Notes under the pieces: generated by a model
Told to the model about the DNA's origin: nothing
What the model saw: only the letters and a program-made list of their open reading frames with translations
Databases searched by the model: none
Assembly (NCBI RefSeq): GCF_051594765.1
Contig: NZ_JBPPGJ010000017.1
Coordinates: 74,693-138,692, forward strand
Source of the DNA: Paenibacillus_AR sp051594765
Lineage (GTDB): Bacteria > Bacillota > Bacilli > Paenibacillales > NBRC-103111
Length of the DNA: 64,000 nt
Direction of reading: 5' to 3'
Made by a program: the position numbers and the translations under genes
In this document: piece after piece, positions 16,542 to 24,730 of the stretch
Position numbering within the stretch: position 1 is the stretch's first letter
Layout: the number at the start of each line of letters is the position of its first letter

Positions 16542-16991
16542 ATGCGGCTTAGGCTCCAATCCTATTATCTCACCTGCATAGGGCTAAGCATCCTGTCTCT
16601 ACCTGCGGAAATCAAGAAGAGCAGCCATCAATTGGAGATGGGGAAACTGGTTCCTCCTGAAGCGGATCAGGTAGCGGCTGCGGGAATCGGCTTGTTCATC
16701 TATCCGGGACTGGTGATGATGCTGCACCTTTTTCTGTTTACAAGCTTAAGAAATCTCTTATCCCGTCAATCGGAATCTGCGGCTATCGAAATTCATAGGG
16801 GGTGGCTGCGGAGAACATCCACGATGATCATGGCGGCCATCCTGGTGGCAATCAATATGAACTACCATTGGAAGCATCATTATCCCTTCTGGATCCATGT
16901 GGTCTATACCTTAGTCTACCTGGCTTATGGAATCGGCCTTGCCGAAATCTTAACCAGGCGAAGGGCAGCGAATAAGGAGGCGGGGCGATGA
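16542..16991 (+). CDS. Small membrane protein of unknown function
   Basis: 149 residues with hydrophobic stretches at about 8-22, 45-68 (AAAGIGLFIYPGLVMMLHLF), 92-105 and 115-137. Not recognised. The start ATG has a GGAGGCGGGAAG site. It overlaps by four bases (ATGA) with the next small membrane gene, so the pair is translated together and may form one complex. No regulator or transporter neighbour hints at a substrate. Confidence 0.6.
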   Translation: MRLRLQSYYLTCIGLSILSLPAEIKKSSHQLEMGKLVPPEADQVAAAGIGLFIYPGLVMMLHLFLFTSLRNLLSRQSESAAIEIHRGWLRRTSTMIMAAILVAINMNYHWKHHYPFWIHVVYTLVYLAYGIGLAEILTRRRAANKEAGR

Positions 16992-17281
16992 GAAGTATCT
17001 TGGAAATCTTGCGGGTCATGGTGCTTCTCTTCCTGTTCCTCTGGATCTTGGATGGATTGGAGAGCTTCCTGATCCGTCGGATCATGGGCGAAACGCAAGA
17101 GTACACCTCGATTCTCCTCTTCTTCAGCAACCTACTTCTGTTTCTGGTCCTGTACCGAAACAAGCTGCAATTCAGCGGGTGGGATCCGTCGTATATCCGC
17201 AAAAAGAAGCTGTCTCCCCGAAGGACGGCGTCAGCGCTTATTGCTTCAGCCCTCCTCTTCATAGTGGCTTTCCTCCTCTAA
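16988..17281 (+). CDS. Small two-to-three-span membrane protein
   Basis: 97 residues: hydrophobic helix 4-22 (ILEILRVMVLLFLFLWIL), a second about 40-55 (SILLFFSNLLLFLVLY), and a C-terminal one at 83-97, separated by a basic loop (RKKKLSPRRT). ATG overlaps the previous stop. Not recognised. Its 3' end runs 23 bases into the convergent YheC/D gene, so the two genes overlap tail to tail. Confidence 0.55.
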   Translation: MRSILEILRVMVLLFLFLWILDGLESFLIRRIMGETQEYTSILLFFSNLLLFLVLYRNKLQFSGWDPSYIRKKKLSPRRTASALIASALLFIVAFLL

Positions 17282-18314
17282 ATGCACCAAACGGTATCGT
17301 CCCGGGCGATACCGTTTTTTTATTCTCCACCCGGACCTTACCTTCAATAAATACCGGGAACCCGTGATCGGTGATTCCAATGTCGAGCCCGAGATCCGCC
17401 AGATCCGGCAGATGCATGCTCAGGTGCTTCGCGATGCGGAGCGACAGGTCTGCGATCCGGTCACGGATCTCCTCCGGCTTCAGCTCGGGATAGGCGGCCA
17501 GAAGCTCCTCCAGCGTGCGGACCCGTCCCCCCTGGGCTACATTGGTCACGTATGAGCCCCGGCGAGCCACCTTGCCGACCATTCCGGTAATCTGCCACTC
17601 CCCATCCTCTCCCCGCTGTACCGAAACCCGGATATCGAAAGGGTTGTCGCCGATCCTGGCCAGGGGCAGCTCCTGCTGTACCAGATAAGAGCGCTTCCCG
17701 ATCCTTCGGCGGATCAGTGCGGGAATCCCCTTGACGAACCGGAGCTCTGATGGCTTGCTGCGGTGACGCGATTGGTACCGGAGCATCCAGCCTCCCTCCT
17801 CCGTCATCCGCATGTGCATGATTCCTAGTCCGATACTGCCGCTGTTCGGCTTCAGGAACAGGGAAGGAAAGCTGGCTTTCATATGCCGGATGTTGTCTGG
17901 GGTGGCTTGCAGGGTCTCTGGAAGATGGGGACGGATCGACTCGTCCAACATGAGCAGCCGGTGAATGTGAAGCTTGTCGTAGCGGTTGCGGCGGTTGAAA
18001 ATGCGGAGTCCGGATCGGACCAGCTCCTCGATGCGCCGTGCGGCGCCGGGACCGGCATAGATGGCCCGGTTATGAATGATGGCCGGGGTGGGGACGGTGA
18101 CCAGCCGGTAGCGTCCTCCGATTTTGACATAGGCTTGCGTTCTGCTTCGGCCCGGCTTCAGGGAGCTCAAGAGCATATAGCAGGGGGTCATGCCCCATGC
18201 GGCTGCAGCCCGCTCATAAAAGTCCAATCGCTCATAGCCCGTTCGCCCACGGGGAATCCGGTCAAATAAGTCCCGGTTGACCAATATTCCAATGTATCGT
18301 TGTTCCGACTGCAT
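17259..18314 (-). CDS. YheC/YheD-type spore coat-associated ATP-grasp protein
   Basis: 351 residues. The YheC/D family has an ATP-grasp fold and is found on spores of Bacillus. Seen here: N-terminal region with IGILVNRDLFDRIPRG, ATP-grasp core with FPSLFLKPNSGSIGLGIMHM, YLVQQELPLARIGDNPFDIR and DIGITDHGFPVFIEGK. In relatives the last motif reads FIEVN-x-RD; here it becomes FIEGKVRVENKK and runs through the terminator hairpin, so the C-terminus may be altered by a frameshift or truncation. Start ATG has a GGAAGGAGGAG site on the minus strand. Confidence 0.8.
   Translation of the reverse strand: MQSEQRYIGILVNRDLFDRIPRGRTGYERLDFYERAAAAWGMTPCYMLLSSLKPGRSRTQAYVKIGGRYRLVTVPTPAIIHNRAIYAGPGAARRIEELVRSGLRIFNRRNRYDKLHIHRLLMLDESIRPHLPETLQATPDNIRHMKASFPSLFLKPNSGSIGLGIMHMRMTEEGGWMLRYQSRHRSKPSELRFVKGIPALIRRRIGKRSYLVQQELPLARIGDNPFDIRVSVQRGEDGEWQITGMVGKVARRGSYVTNVAQGGRVRTLEELLAAYPELKPEEIRDRIADLSLRIAKHLSMHLPDLADLGLDIGITDHGFPVFIEGKVRVENKKTVSPGTIPFGAFRGGKPL
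17290..17322 (+). terminator. Terminator inside the convergent spore gene
   Basis: ACGGTATCG pairs with CGATACCGT around TCCCGGG, followed by seven T. It serves the plus-strand membrane pair, yet also encodes the last residues of the minus-strand YheC/D gene. Confidence 0.8.
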
Positions 18315-18468
18315 GGGTGCCGGCTCCTCCTTCCGTTCGTCTCCTACAGGTTATGTCCGCCCTGCGGAATTCGTATGGACGGATGCCGCCGGGATGAATA
18401 GGATAGTACATCGCAGCCTTCGGCATTCGAAATAGGCTCGAGGCTTAGCAAGTCGGGTTAAGGAGGAT
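18315..18468. promoter_or_regulatory. Divergent promoter region between YheC/D and CotSA-type genes
   Basis: A minus-strand CATACGAAT (complement of 18369-18377) is one base from the sigma-K -10 pattern and lies about 55 bases before the YheC/D start. No convincing plus-strand promoter was identified for the glycosyltransferase. Confidence 0.4.
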
Positions 18469-19626
18469 ATGGAGATGGAAAGGGTCAAAGCGGCCTTCGT
18501 CACCCCCGGTTCGTTCCCCGTCCCGTCGCCACACAGCAGCTCGGTGGAGCATGTGGTGGCGGAGCTGTCAGGCCGTCTGGCCGGCCAGGCAGACTGCACG
18601 GTGCTGGGGATTCAGGCCAAAGGATATCCCGCTTACGAATGGAGGGAGGGAGTCCGCTACATTCGGCCGTCCGGGAGGAAGGGCTATCTGGGGGCGGTCA
18701 TCCGGGAACTCAAGAACGGAGGCTACCAGATCATCCAGGTGGAGAACAGGCCCAGGCTGGCCCAGAGTCTGAAGAAGGCATTTCTGGGCAAGCCCGTGTG
18801 GCTGTCGCTGCACTCCTTGACCTTCGTTCACCCGAGACGGATCTCCTCGAGGGAGCTGGAAGCGGTCTTTCGGAGGGTCGACCGGATTGTGGCGAACAGT
18901 CATTTTCTGCAGGAAGAGCTGGCGAAGCGGGTCCCCTCCTGCAGGAGCAAGATCGTGGTAAACCACCTGGGGGTCAGAACCGATCAATTCCAGCCCCGAT
19001 GGACCGAGGAAGGGGAGCGGCTGCGTACCGCCAAGCTGCAGGAAATCGGACTCGCCGGCAAAAAAGTCGTGCTCTACGTGGGACGGCTGGTGGAGCTAAA
19101 AGGCGTTCACCATCTGCTGCGGGCATTCGCCCAAGTGGTGGAGCGGGAGCCGGAGGCGGTACTGGTGGTGGTGGGCAGCGCTTTTTACGGCTCGAAGCGG
19201 CTGACGCCTTATGTCAGGAGACTCCATCTTCTGGGGAATAAGCTGCCGGCCAATGTGCTTTTTGTGCCTTATGTGCCTCATGACCGGATACAGGATTGGT
19301 TCCGTCTGGCGGATGTAGCCGTGGTGCCGTCTCCGAGGAAGGAGGCCTTCGGCCTCGTGAACATAGAGGCGATGGCAACGGGGGTTCCGGTAGTGGCGGC
19401 GGAAGCGGGGGGACTGAAGGAAATCGTCGTCCACGGAACAACCGGCTTCTTGGCTCCCGTGTCGAGGTTGGAGGAGACCATAGCCGGACATCTGCTGGCG
19501 CTGCTCGGCGACGAGCCGCTCCGCCGGGCGCTGGGGCAGGCGGGTGCGGCACGGGTGCAGGAGCATTTTACTTGGGAAGCGGCGGCGGGGCGCTGGTTGG
19601 AGCTGGTGCGATCTTCCGGCATCTAG
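18469..19626 (+). CDS. GT4 glycosyltransferase, CotSA-like spore coat protein
   Basis: 385 residues with the GT-B fold of GT4 enzymes. N-terminal domain starts KAAFVTPGSFPVPSPHSSSV; the nucleotide-sugar domain has VVLYVGRLVELKGVHHLLRA and the E-x7-E region EAFGLVNIEAMATGVPVVAA. B. subtilis CotSA, a spore coat glycosyltransferase, has the same layout and family. A GGAGGATATGGAG site precedes the ATG. It stands upstream of the giant decapeptide-repeat gene and may glycosylate that protein, which is an inference from adjacency. Confidence 0.78.
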   Translation: MEMERVKAAFVTPGSFPVPSPHSSSVEHVVAELSGRLAGQADCTVLGIQAKGYPAYEWREGVRYIRPSGRKGYLGAVIRELKNGGYQIIQVENRPRLAQSLKKAFLGKPVWLSLHSLTFVHPRRISSRELEAVFRRVDRIVANSHFLQEELAKRVPSCRSKIVVNHLGVRTDQFQPRWTEEGERLRTAKLQEIGLAGKKVVLYVGRLVELKGVHHLLRAFAQVVEREPEAVLVVVGSAFYGSKRLTPYVRRLHLLGNKLPANVLFVPYVPHDRIQDWFRLADVAVVPSPRKEAFGLVNIEAMATGVPVVAAEAGGLKEIVVHGTTGFLAPVSRLEETIAGHLLALLGDEPLRRALGQAGAARVQEHFTWEAAAGRWLELVRSSGI

Positions 19627-19667
19627 GCGAATGCCAATTTCTGGTCCGCTAGTGTCCCGAGGGCGGA

Positions 19668-19683
19668 TGTCCCGCATACGATA
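19668..19683 (+). promoter_or_regulatory. Sigma-K-like promoter of the giant repeat protein
   Basis: TGTCCCGCATACGATA contains a perfect sigma-K -10 element (CATACGATA, 19675-19683). The first 15 bases recur identically before the TylF-like methyltransferase at 56081. A matching -35 AC is not evident. The start codon is 51 bases downstream. Confidence 0.6.
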
Positions 19684-19733
19684 ATCCAAACGGATGAAGG
19701 ATTCGGTAGGCTCACATCAGAAGGGAGAGCATT

Positions 19734-22700
19734 ATGAGGAACAGAAAAAAGTCGTCCGGCGGCAGCAGCCGGAAAACCAAGGGCATTGTGATCGATTCGA
19801 CCATATCGGAGCTGAGTTTTCTGAATGATCCGCCGCGGGTGGAGAAAAAATCGAAGCCGTTCGTAGCGGAGGCGGCTCTACGCAGGGAGGCCGAGATCGA
19901 TGACACGCCGGAGGCGGTTGACGAACCGGAGGACATGGATCCTATAGAGCCGGAAGAAGAGGAACCGGAAGCAGCTGCGGATCTCGATACGGAATCAAGT
20001 ATGGAAGAGGACGTTCCGGAAGAGAAGGCTGAGGTGGCTCAAAGCGCTGTAGCGATGTCGAAGAAGAAGCCTGCGGTTCTCCCAGAGCTGCCCAATGCCT
20101 TCGCACCGGTTCTCCCCCGTCCGGCGGAGCTCCTCCTGGGCCAGCGTAAGCCTGCTCCGAACCAAGCGCCGGTAGTGTTCACGGATGATCTGGCGGACCG
20201 GTCCGTTACAGCCGATAAGCTTGCCGATTACGCGGTCACCCGGGATAAGCTGGACCGGGACAGCGTAAGGACGGAAGCGCTGGAGGATCAAGCGGTGACG
20301 AACGACAAGCTGGCGGATGGGGCTGTCACCTTCCTGAAGCTGGCGGAGAACACCGTAGGCGAGGGACAGCTGTTGAATGGCGCCGTCGGCACGGAGAAGC
20401 TGCGAGACGGCGCGGTCACCGGGGCGAAGCTGGCCGCAGGGTCTGTCACGGCCGACAAGCTGGCTGATCAGGTCTTCGACGGCATAAAGCTGGCTGCAGG
20501 TGCCGTGAAGGGCAAGCATCTCGCGCCGGGCGCCGTAGGGCCGGAACACTTCCGGGATGAAGCGATTGGTCCGGAAAAGCTGGCTTCCGCGGCGGTAGAG
20601 GTCCGGCACCTCGGCAATGGCTCGGTGCATACGGCGAAGCTGGCAGAAGGTGCCGTTACCGAAGAGAAGCTCCGGGACGGAGCGGTGACGTCGTTGAAGA
20701 TCGGGGCCGGCCAGGTCGGCTCCAGCCAATTGGCGGAGCGGGCGGTTCGTCCGGAGCATCTGGCAGACGGGGCCGTAACGGGACGCATTCTTCGGGAAAG
20801 CAGTGTGGCATCGGGGCATTTGGCTCCGGAGGCAGTGTTGGGCGAACATATCCGCGAGGACGAGATCCTGTCCCACCATCTGGCGGACGGTTCTGTGGTA
20901 TATGGAAAGCTGGCCGGCGACAGTGTCGGCGAGGAACAGCTTCGGGATGCCTCGGTGACGGGCGTGAAGCTGGCACCCGGATCGGTTGGCGCGGGGCATC
21001 TGGAGGATGCTGCGGTCACCTACGGCAAGCTATCGCGGGATAGCGTGGGGACCCGAGAAATTCGGGACGGAGCGGTGACCGGCGGCAAGCTGGCTGTGGA
21101 ATCCGTCGATACGGAGCATCTGGCGGACGGCGCGGTAACCGGCGGCAAGCTGTCGCGGGACAGTGTGGGGACCGTGGAGCTTCGGGATGGGGCGGTGACC
21201 GGCGGCAAGCTGGCCCAAGAGTCCGTCGGCGCGGGGCATCTGGTGGACGGCGCGGTCACCTACGGCAAGCTGACACGGGACAGTGTAGGGACCGGAGAAC
21301 TTCGGGACCGGGCGGTGACCGGCGGCAAGCTGGCCCCTGGATCGGTCGGCACGGAGCACGTGGCGGATGCCACGATCACCTACGGCAAGCTGTCGCGAGA
21401 CAGTGTAGGGACCGGAGAACTTCGGGACGGAGCCGTATCCGGCGGCAAGCTGGCCCCGGAGTCGGTTGGCACGGGGCATCTGGCGGATGGCGCCGTCGTC
21501 TACGGCAAGCTATCAAGGGACAGCGTAGGCACGGAGCAGCTTCGCGACGGCGCGGTGACCGGCGGTAAGCTGGCGCCTGAATCCGTCGGCAGCTCGCATC
21601 TGGCGGAGGGAGCCGTGTCCGGTAAGCAGTTGGCTAAGGAGTCCGTGGATACGTTCAAGCTGGCGCCACATGCCGTGACGTCGGACCGTTTGGGGAAAGC
21701 TTCCGTCGGTCAGGAGCATCTTCAATCCGGCGCGGTGGGCAAAGATGCGCTGGCCGCAGAAGCCGTCACCGGGGAGAAGCTGGCTGTGCGGAGCGTAACG
21801 GGCGATAAGCTGGCGCCGGAGCAGATTGACGGGACTCATCTGAAGCCGGAGTCGATACGCGGTTACCACCTGTCCAAGGGCTCCGTCCTGTCCTACCACC
21901 TGGATACGGGCTCCGTCACATCCGACAAGCTGGCGGATGAAGCCGTCTTTGGCAGCAAGCTGCGCAAGGGTGCCGTTACCTCCAAGCAGCTGGCCGATAG
22001 TGCGGTGGACGGCTCGAAGCTGGCGAAGGAATCGGTTGGCCCCGACCATCTGACGGCCTCCTCCGTCAGGGAAGAGCACTTGTGCTCCGAATCCGTGGGA
22101 GGCCAACACTTGAAGGATCTCGCCGTATCGGGTCCGAAGCTTCAGGATGGCGCCGTAACGGCGGAGAAGCTGGGGAACGGTGCCGTGGGGCCGGAGCACC
22201 TGTCACTGGAGAGCGTGTCCGGCAAGCATCTGCGGCCCGGTGCGGTTCATGGCTTCCACTTGCAGCCGGAATCCGTCAGCGGGATGCATCTGGAGAAGGG
22301 GTCCATCCGTCTGGAGCACTTCGGCGAGGGGGCCATCGACGCGGGGCTCATCATCAATTTGCAGGTGGAGAGCGAGCAGCTGGCCGACGGTGCGGTTACG
22401 GAGCAGAAGCTGGCCGACGGCGCCATAACTGCCTCTAAGCTTGCCGATGGTACCGTGAAGGCGAACCATCTGCAGACGGATGTTGTAGAACGGAGCCATA
22501 TCCAAGATGGGGCGGTATCGTCGGAGAAGCTGGCTGACGGTGCCGTGACGGCGGAGAAGCTGGCAGGTGGCGCCGTGAACTCGGTCCATCTGCAGCCGGA
22601 AGCCGTGGAAGGCCGCCATATTCGCGCCGGTGCCGTGAATGCGGAGCATCTCGCACCCGGCTCGGTGAAGACGGAGCATCTGGATGGGGTGGAGCTGGAT

Positions 22701-24542
22701 GCATCCCGGGTATTGAACCTGGTGGTGGATGAAGCGAAGCTGGCTAACGGTGCCGTGACAGCGGAGAAGCTGGCGGGTGGCGCCGTGAACTCGGTCCATC
22801 TCAAGCCGGAAGCCGTGGAAGGGAGCCATATCCGTGCCGGTGCCGTGAACGGGGAGCATCTCGCACCCGGCTCGGTGCGGACGGAGCATCTGGACGGGGT
22901 GGAGCTGGATGCGTCCCGGGTATTGAACCTGGTGGTGGACGAAGCAAAGCTGGCCGACGGTGCTGTGACGGCTGAGAAGCTGGCGAGCGGCACCGTAAGC
23001 CCCCGTCACCTGCAGCCGGAATCGGTGCTGAGCCGTCATATTCGCGCCGGTGCCGTGAACGGGGAGCATCTCGCACCCGGCTCGGTGCGGACAGAGCATC
23101 TGGACGGGGTGGAGCTGGATGCGTCCCGGGTATTAAACCTGGTGGTGGACGAAGCGAAGCTGGCCGACGGTGCCGTGACAGCAGAGAAAGTGGCGAGCGG
23201 CACTGTATACTCCCGGCATCTGCAGCCGGAAGCCGTGGAAGGGCGCCATATTCGCGCCGGTGCCGTGAACGGGGAGCATCTCGCTCCCGGCTCGGTGCAC
23301 ACGGAGCACCTGGGATCCATTGAACTGGATGCGGCGTGCATCGTGAATCTGGCGGTGGACAGCGACCAGTTGGCGGATGAAGCGGTCACCTCTTCAAAAA
23401 TTGCCCTCGGATCTGTCCGGAGCGAGCATCTGGATAATGAGACGGTCCAATCCGAGCATCTGGCCCTGGCATCGGTGCAGGAGGAGCATCTGGATTCGGA
23501 CGTCGTCTCATCCGACAAATTGCAGGATGGCGCCGTGACGGCGAAGAAACTGCTTGCCGGTTCCGTCGGGACCGCGCACCTGCAGGATGGCGCTGTCATC
23601 TCGAATAAGCTTGCTGAAGGCTCGGTGGGAACGGTTCACCTGCAGTACGGCTCGGTTACCGCTTCGAAGTTAGTAGCGGAATCGGTGGGAGCCGTACACC
23701 TTCAAGAAGGTGCGGTGACCGCCTCGAAGCTGAGCGAAGGCTCCGTGGGAGCCGAGCACCTGCAGGACGGCGCAGTAACTGCTTCGAAGCTGAGCGAAGG
23801 CTCCGTGGGGGCCGCGAACTTGCAGGATGGTGCGGTGAGCGCCTCGAAGCTGAGCGAAGGCTCCGTGGGAGCCGAGCACCTGCAGGACGGAGCAGTGACT
23901 GCCTCGAAGCTGAGTGAGAGCTCCGTGGGAGCCGAGCACCTGCAGGACGGTGCGGTGACCGCCTCGAAGCTGAGTGAGAGCTCCGTGGGAGCCGAGCACC
24001 TGCAGGACGGCGCAGTGACCGCCTCGAAGCTTGGAGACGGTGCCGTAGGAAGCGCCCAACTGCAATCGGCCTCGGTCACCTCCTCCAAGCTGGGAGCGGA
24101 GTCGGTCAGCCCTGTACACCTGCAGGAGGGAGCCGTGACGAAGACGAAGCTGGCGGATGGCGCGGTCTGCGCCTCGAAGCTGGCCGAGGGCTCCGTCGGT
24201 CAGTCGCATCTGCAGCCGGGCATCGTCAGCGGCGCGCATATCGCCGGCGGCAGCATCGGGGAGGAGCATCTCTCGGCCGAGGTCCGCGCCAAGCTGCTGA
24301 CCCGTACCTTCATGGGGGCCGTGCCGTTCCGGTTCCAAGCCCAGGATGAAACCTGCCTCGTGGAGATCCCCTTCCCGGAGGCCTTCTCCGGAACGGACTA
24401 TGTGGTGGTGGCCATGACCAACCATCCGGCATGCTACGCCGTCCTGAAAGAACGCCATGCCGATAGGGCCGTGGTGGAGGCCGTCAAGGTCAAGATCAGC
24501 ACGGACATCCAAGGCCTCCTGAGCTGGATCGCATTCGGATAA
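19734..24542 (+). CDS. Giant decapeptide-repeat spore-surface protein with WIAG-type tail
   Basis: 1602 residues. Residues 1-20 are basic (MRNRKKSSGGSSRKTKG), 45-105 strongly acidic, then about 150-1520 consist of about 136 decapeptides of the type L-x-D-G-A-V-T-x-x-K alternating with L-x-x-x-S-V-G-x-x-H. The last 85 residues form a compact domain ending LLSWIAFG, reminiscent of the WIAG-tail family described in Paenibacillaceae (recalled, not searched). There is no signal peptide, membrane segment or sortase motif. The sigma-K-like promoter and the flanking glycosyltransferases suggest a mother-cell-made fibrous spore protein; similar short repeats also occur in phage fibres. Start has AAGGGAGAGC site. 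Confidence 0.75.
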   Translation: MRNRKKSSGGSSRKTKGIVIDSTISELSFLNDPPRVEKKSKPFVAEAALRREAEIDDTPEAVDEPEDMDPIEPEEEEPEAAADLDTESSMEEDVPEEKAEVAQSAVAMSKKKPAVLPELPNAFAPVLPRPAELLLGQRKPAPNQAPVVFTDDLADRSVTADKLADYAVTRDKLDRDSVRTEALEDQAVTNDKLADGAVTFLKLAENTVGEGQLLNGAVGTEKLRDGAVTGAKLAAGSVTADKLADQVFDGIKLAAGAVKGKHLAPGAVGPEHFRDEAIGPEKLASAAVEVRHLGNGSVHTAKLAEGAVTEEKLRDGAVTSLKIGAGQVGSSQLAERAVRPEHLADGAVTGRILRESSVASGHLAPEAVLGEHIREDEILSHHLADGSVVYGKLAGDSVGEEQLRDASVTGVKLAPGSVGAGHLEDAAVTYGKLSRDSVGTREIRDGAVTGGKLAVESVDTEHLADGAVTGGKLSRDSVGTVELRDGAVTGGKLAQESVGAGHLVDGAVTYGKLTRDSVGTGELRDRAVTGGKLAPGSVGTEHVADATITYGKLSRDSVGTGELRDGAVSGGKLAPESVGTGHLADGAVVYGKLSRDSVGTEQLRDGAVTGGKLAPESVGSSHLAEGAVSGKQLAKESVDTFKLAPHAVTSDRLGKASVGQEHLQSGAVGKDALAAEAVTGEKLAVRSVTGDKLAPEQIDGTHLKPESIRGYHLSKGSVLSYHLDTGSVTSDKLADEAVFGSKLRKGAVTSKQLADSAVDGSKLAKESVGPDHLTASSVREEHLCSESVGGQHLKDLAVSGPKLQDGAVTAEKLGNGAVGPEHLSLESVSGKHLRPGAVHGFHLQPESVSGMHLEKGSIRLEHFGEGAIDAGLIINLQVESEQLADGAVTEQKLADGAITASKLADGTVKANHLQTDVVERSHIQDGAVSSEKLADGAVTAEKLAGGAVNSVHLQPEAVEGRHIRAGAVNAEHLAPGSVKTEHLDGVELDASRVLNLVVDEAKLANGAVTAEKLAGGAVNSVHLKPEAVEGSHIRAGAVNGEHLAPGSVRTEHLDGVELDASRVLNLVVDEAKLADGAVTAEKLASGTVSPRHLQPESVLSRHIRAGAVNGEHLAPGSVRTEHLDGVELDASRVLNLVVDEAKLADGAVTAEKVASGTVYSRHLQPEAVEGRHIRAGAVNGEHLAPGSVHTEHLGSIELDAACIVNLAVDSDQLADEAVTSSKIALGSVRSEHLDNETVQSEHLALASVQEEHLDSDVVSSDKLQDGAVTAKKLLAGSVGTAHLQDGAVISNKLAEGSVGTVHLQYGSVTASKLVAESVGAVHLQEGAVTASKLSEGSVGAEHLQDGAVTASKLSEGSVGAANLQDGAVSASKLSEGSVGAEHLQDGAVTASKLSESSVGAEHLQDGAVTASKLSESSVGAEHLQDGAVTASKLGDGAVGSAQLQSASVTSSKLGAESVSPVHLQEGAVTKTKLADGAVCASKLAEGSVGQSHLQPGIVSGAHIAGGSIGEEHLSAEVRAKLLTRTFMGAVPFRFQAQDETCLVEIPFPEAFSGTDYVVVAMTNHPACYAVLKERHADRAVVEAVKVKISTDIQGLLSWIAFG
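20190..24300 (+). repeat. Coding tandem repeats with a 30/60-base period
   Basis: For about 4.1 kb the DNA repeats with a strict 60-base period (two 30-base decapeptide units), so that CTGGC- or CATC-type boundaries recur at the same phase in every 60 bases. No insertion or deletion breaks the phase. Copies diverge at many bases, except local near-identical blocks. Confidence 0.95.
22681..23340 (+). repeat. 210-base super-repeat inside the decapeptide array
   Basis: A unit containing DGVELDASRVLNLVVDEAKL starts at 22681, 22891 and 23101, with a diverged fourth copy at 23311, so the spacing is exactly 210 bases, or seven decapeptides. The copies are nearly identical, indicating recent duplication or gene conversion. 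The GVELDASRVLNLVV segment breaks the decapeptide pattern and may form a distinct structural element. Confidence 0.85.
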
Positions 24543-24582
24543 GATCAGCCCGATTGTCCCGGGGGATTCAGCCCCCGTACGC

Positions 24583-24621
24583 AAGCCCATGCCATGCGGA
24601 ACCCCCGCACGGCATGGGCTT
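24583..24621 (+). terminator. Probable terminator after the repeat protein
   Basis: AAGCCCATGCC (24583-24593) pairs with GGCATGGGCTT (24611-24621). The tail after it (ATTGCTGTTG) is only moderately T-rich. Confidence 0.55.
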
Positions 24622-24688
24622 ATTGCTGTTGTGGCTGGAAGCGGGCGATCGAGGATGGACAGGTGCCGTTGCCGCAAGGGAGCCGCAA

Positions 24689-24697
24689 CATAGTATG
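24689..24697 (+). promoter_or_regulatory. Possible sigma-K promoter of the glycosylation operon
   Basis: CATAGTATG matches CATANNNT(A/G), the form seen before the 1903-residue gene. No AC at the expected -35 distance. It lies 34 bases before the TTG start of the first GT2 gene. Confidence 0.4.
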
Positions 24698-24730
24698 ACA
24701 AGGAGACCAAGATAACCGGAGGTGATTCAA

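Noticed and set aside
12849..18468. tRNA genes as attachment site for the first prophage
   Set aside because: No cloverleaf or T-loop-like sequence was found near the boundary.
20190..24300. CRISPR-like array because of regular 60-base spacing
   Set aside because: No conserved repeat with unique spacers; the periodicity is coding and the frame is uninterrupted.
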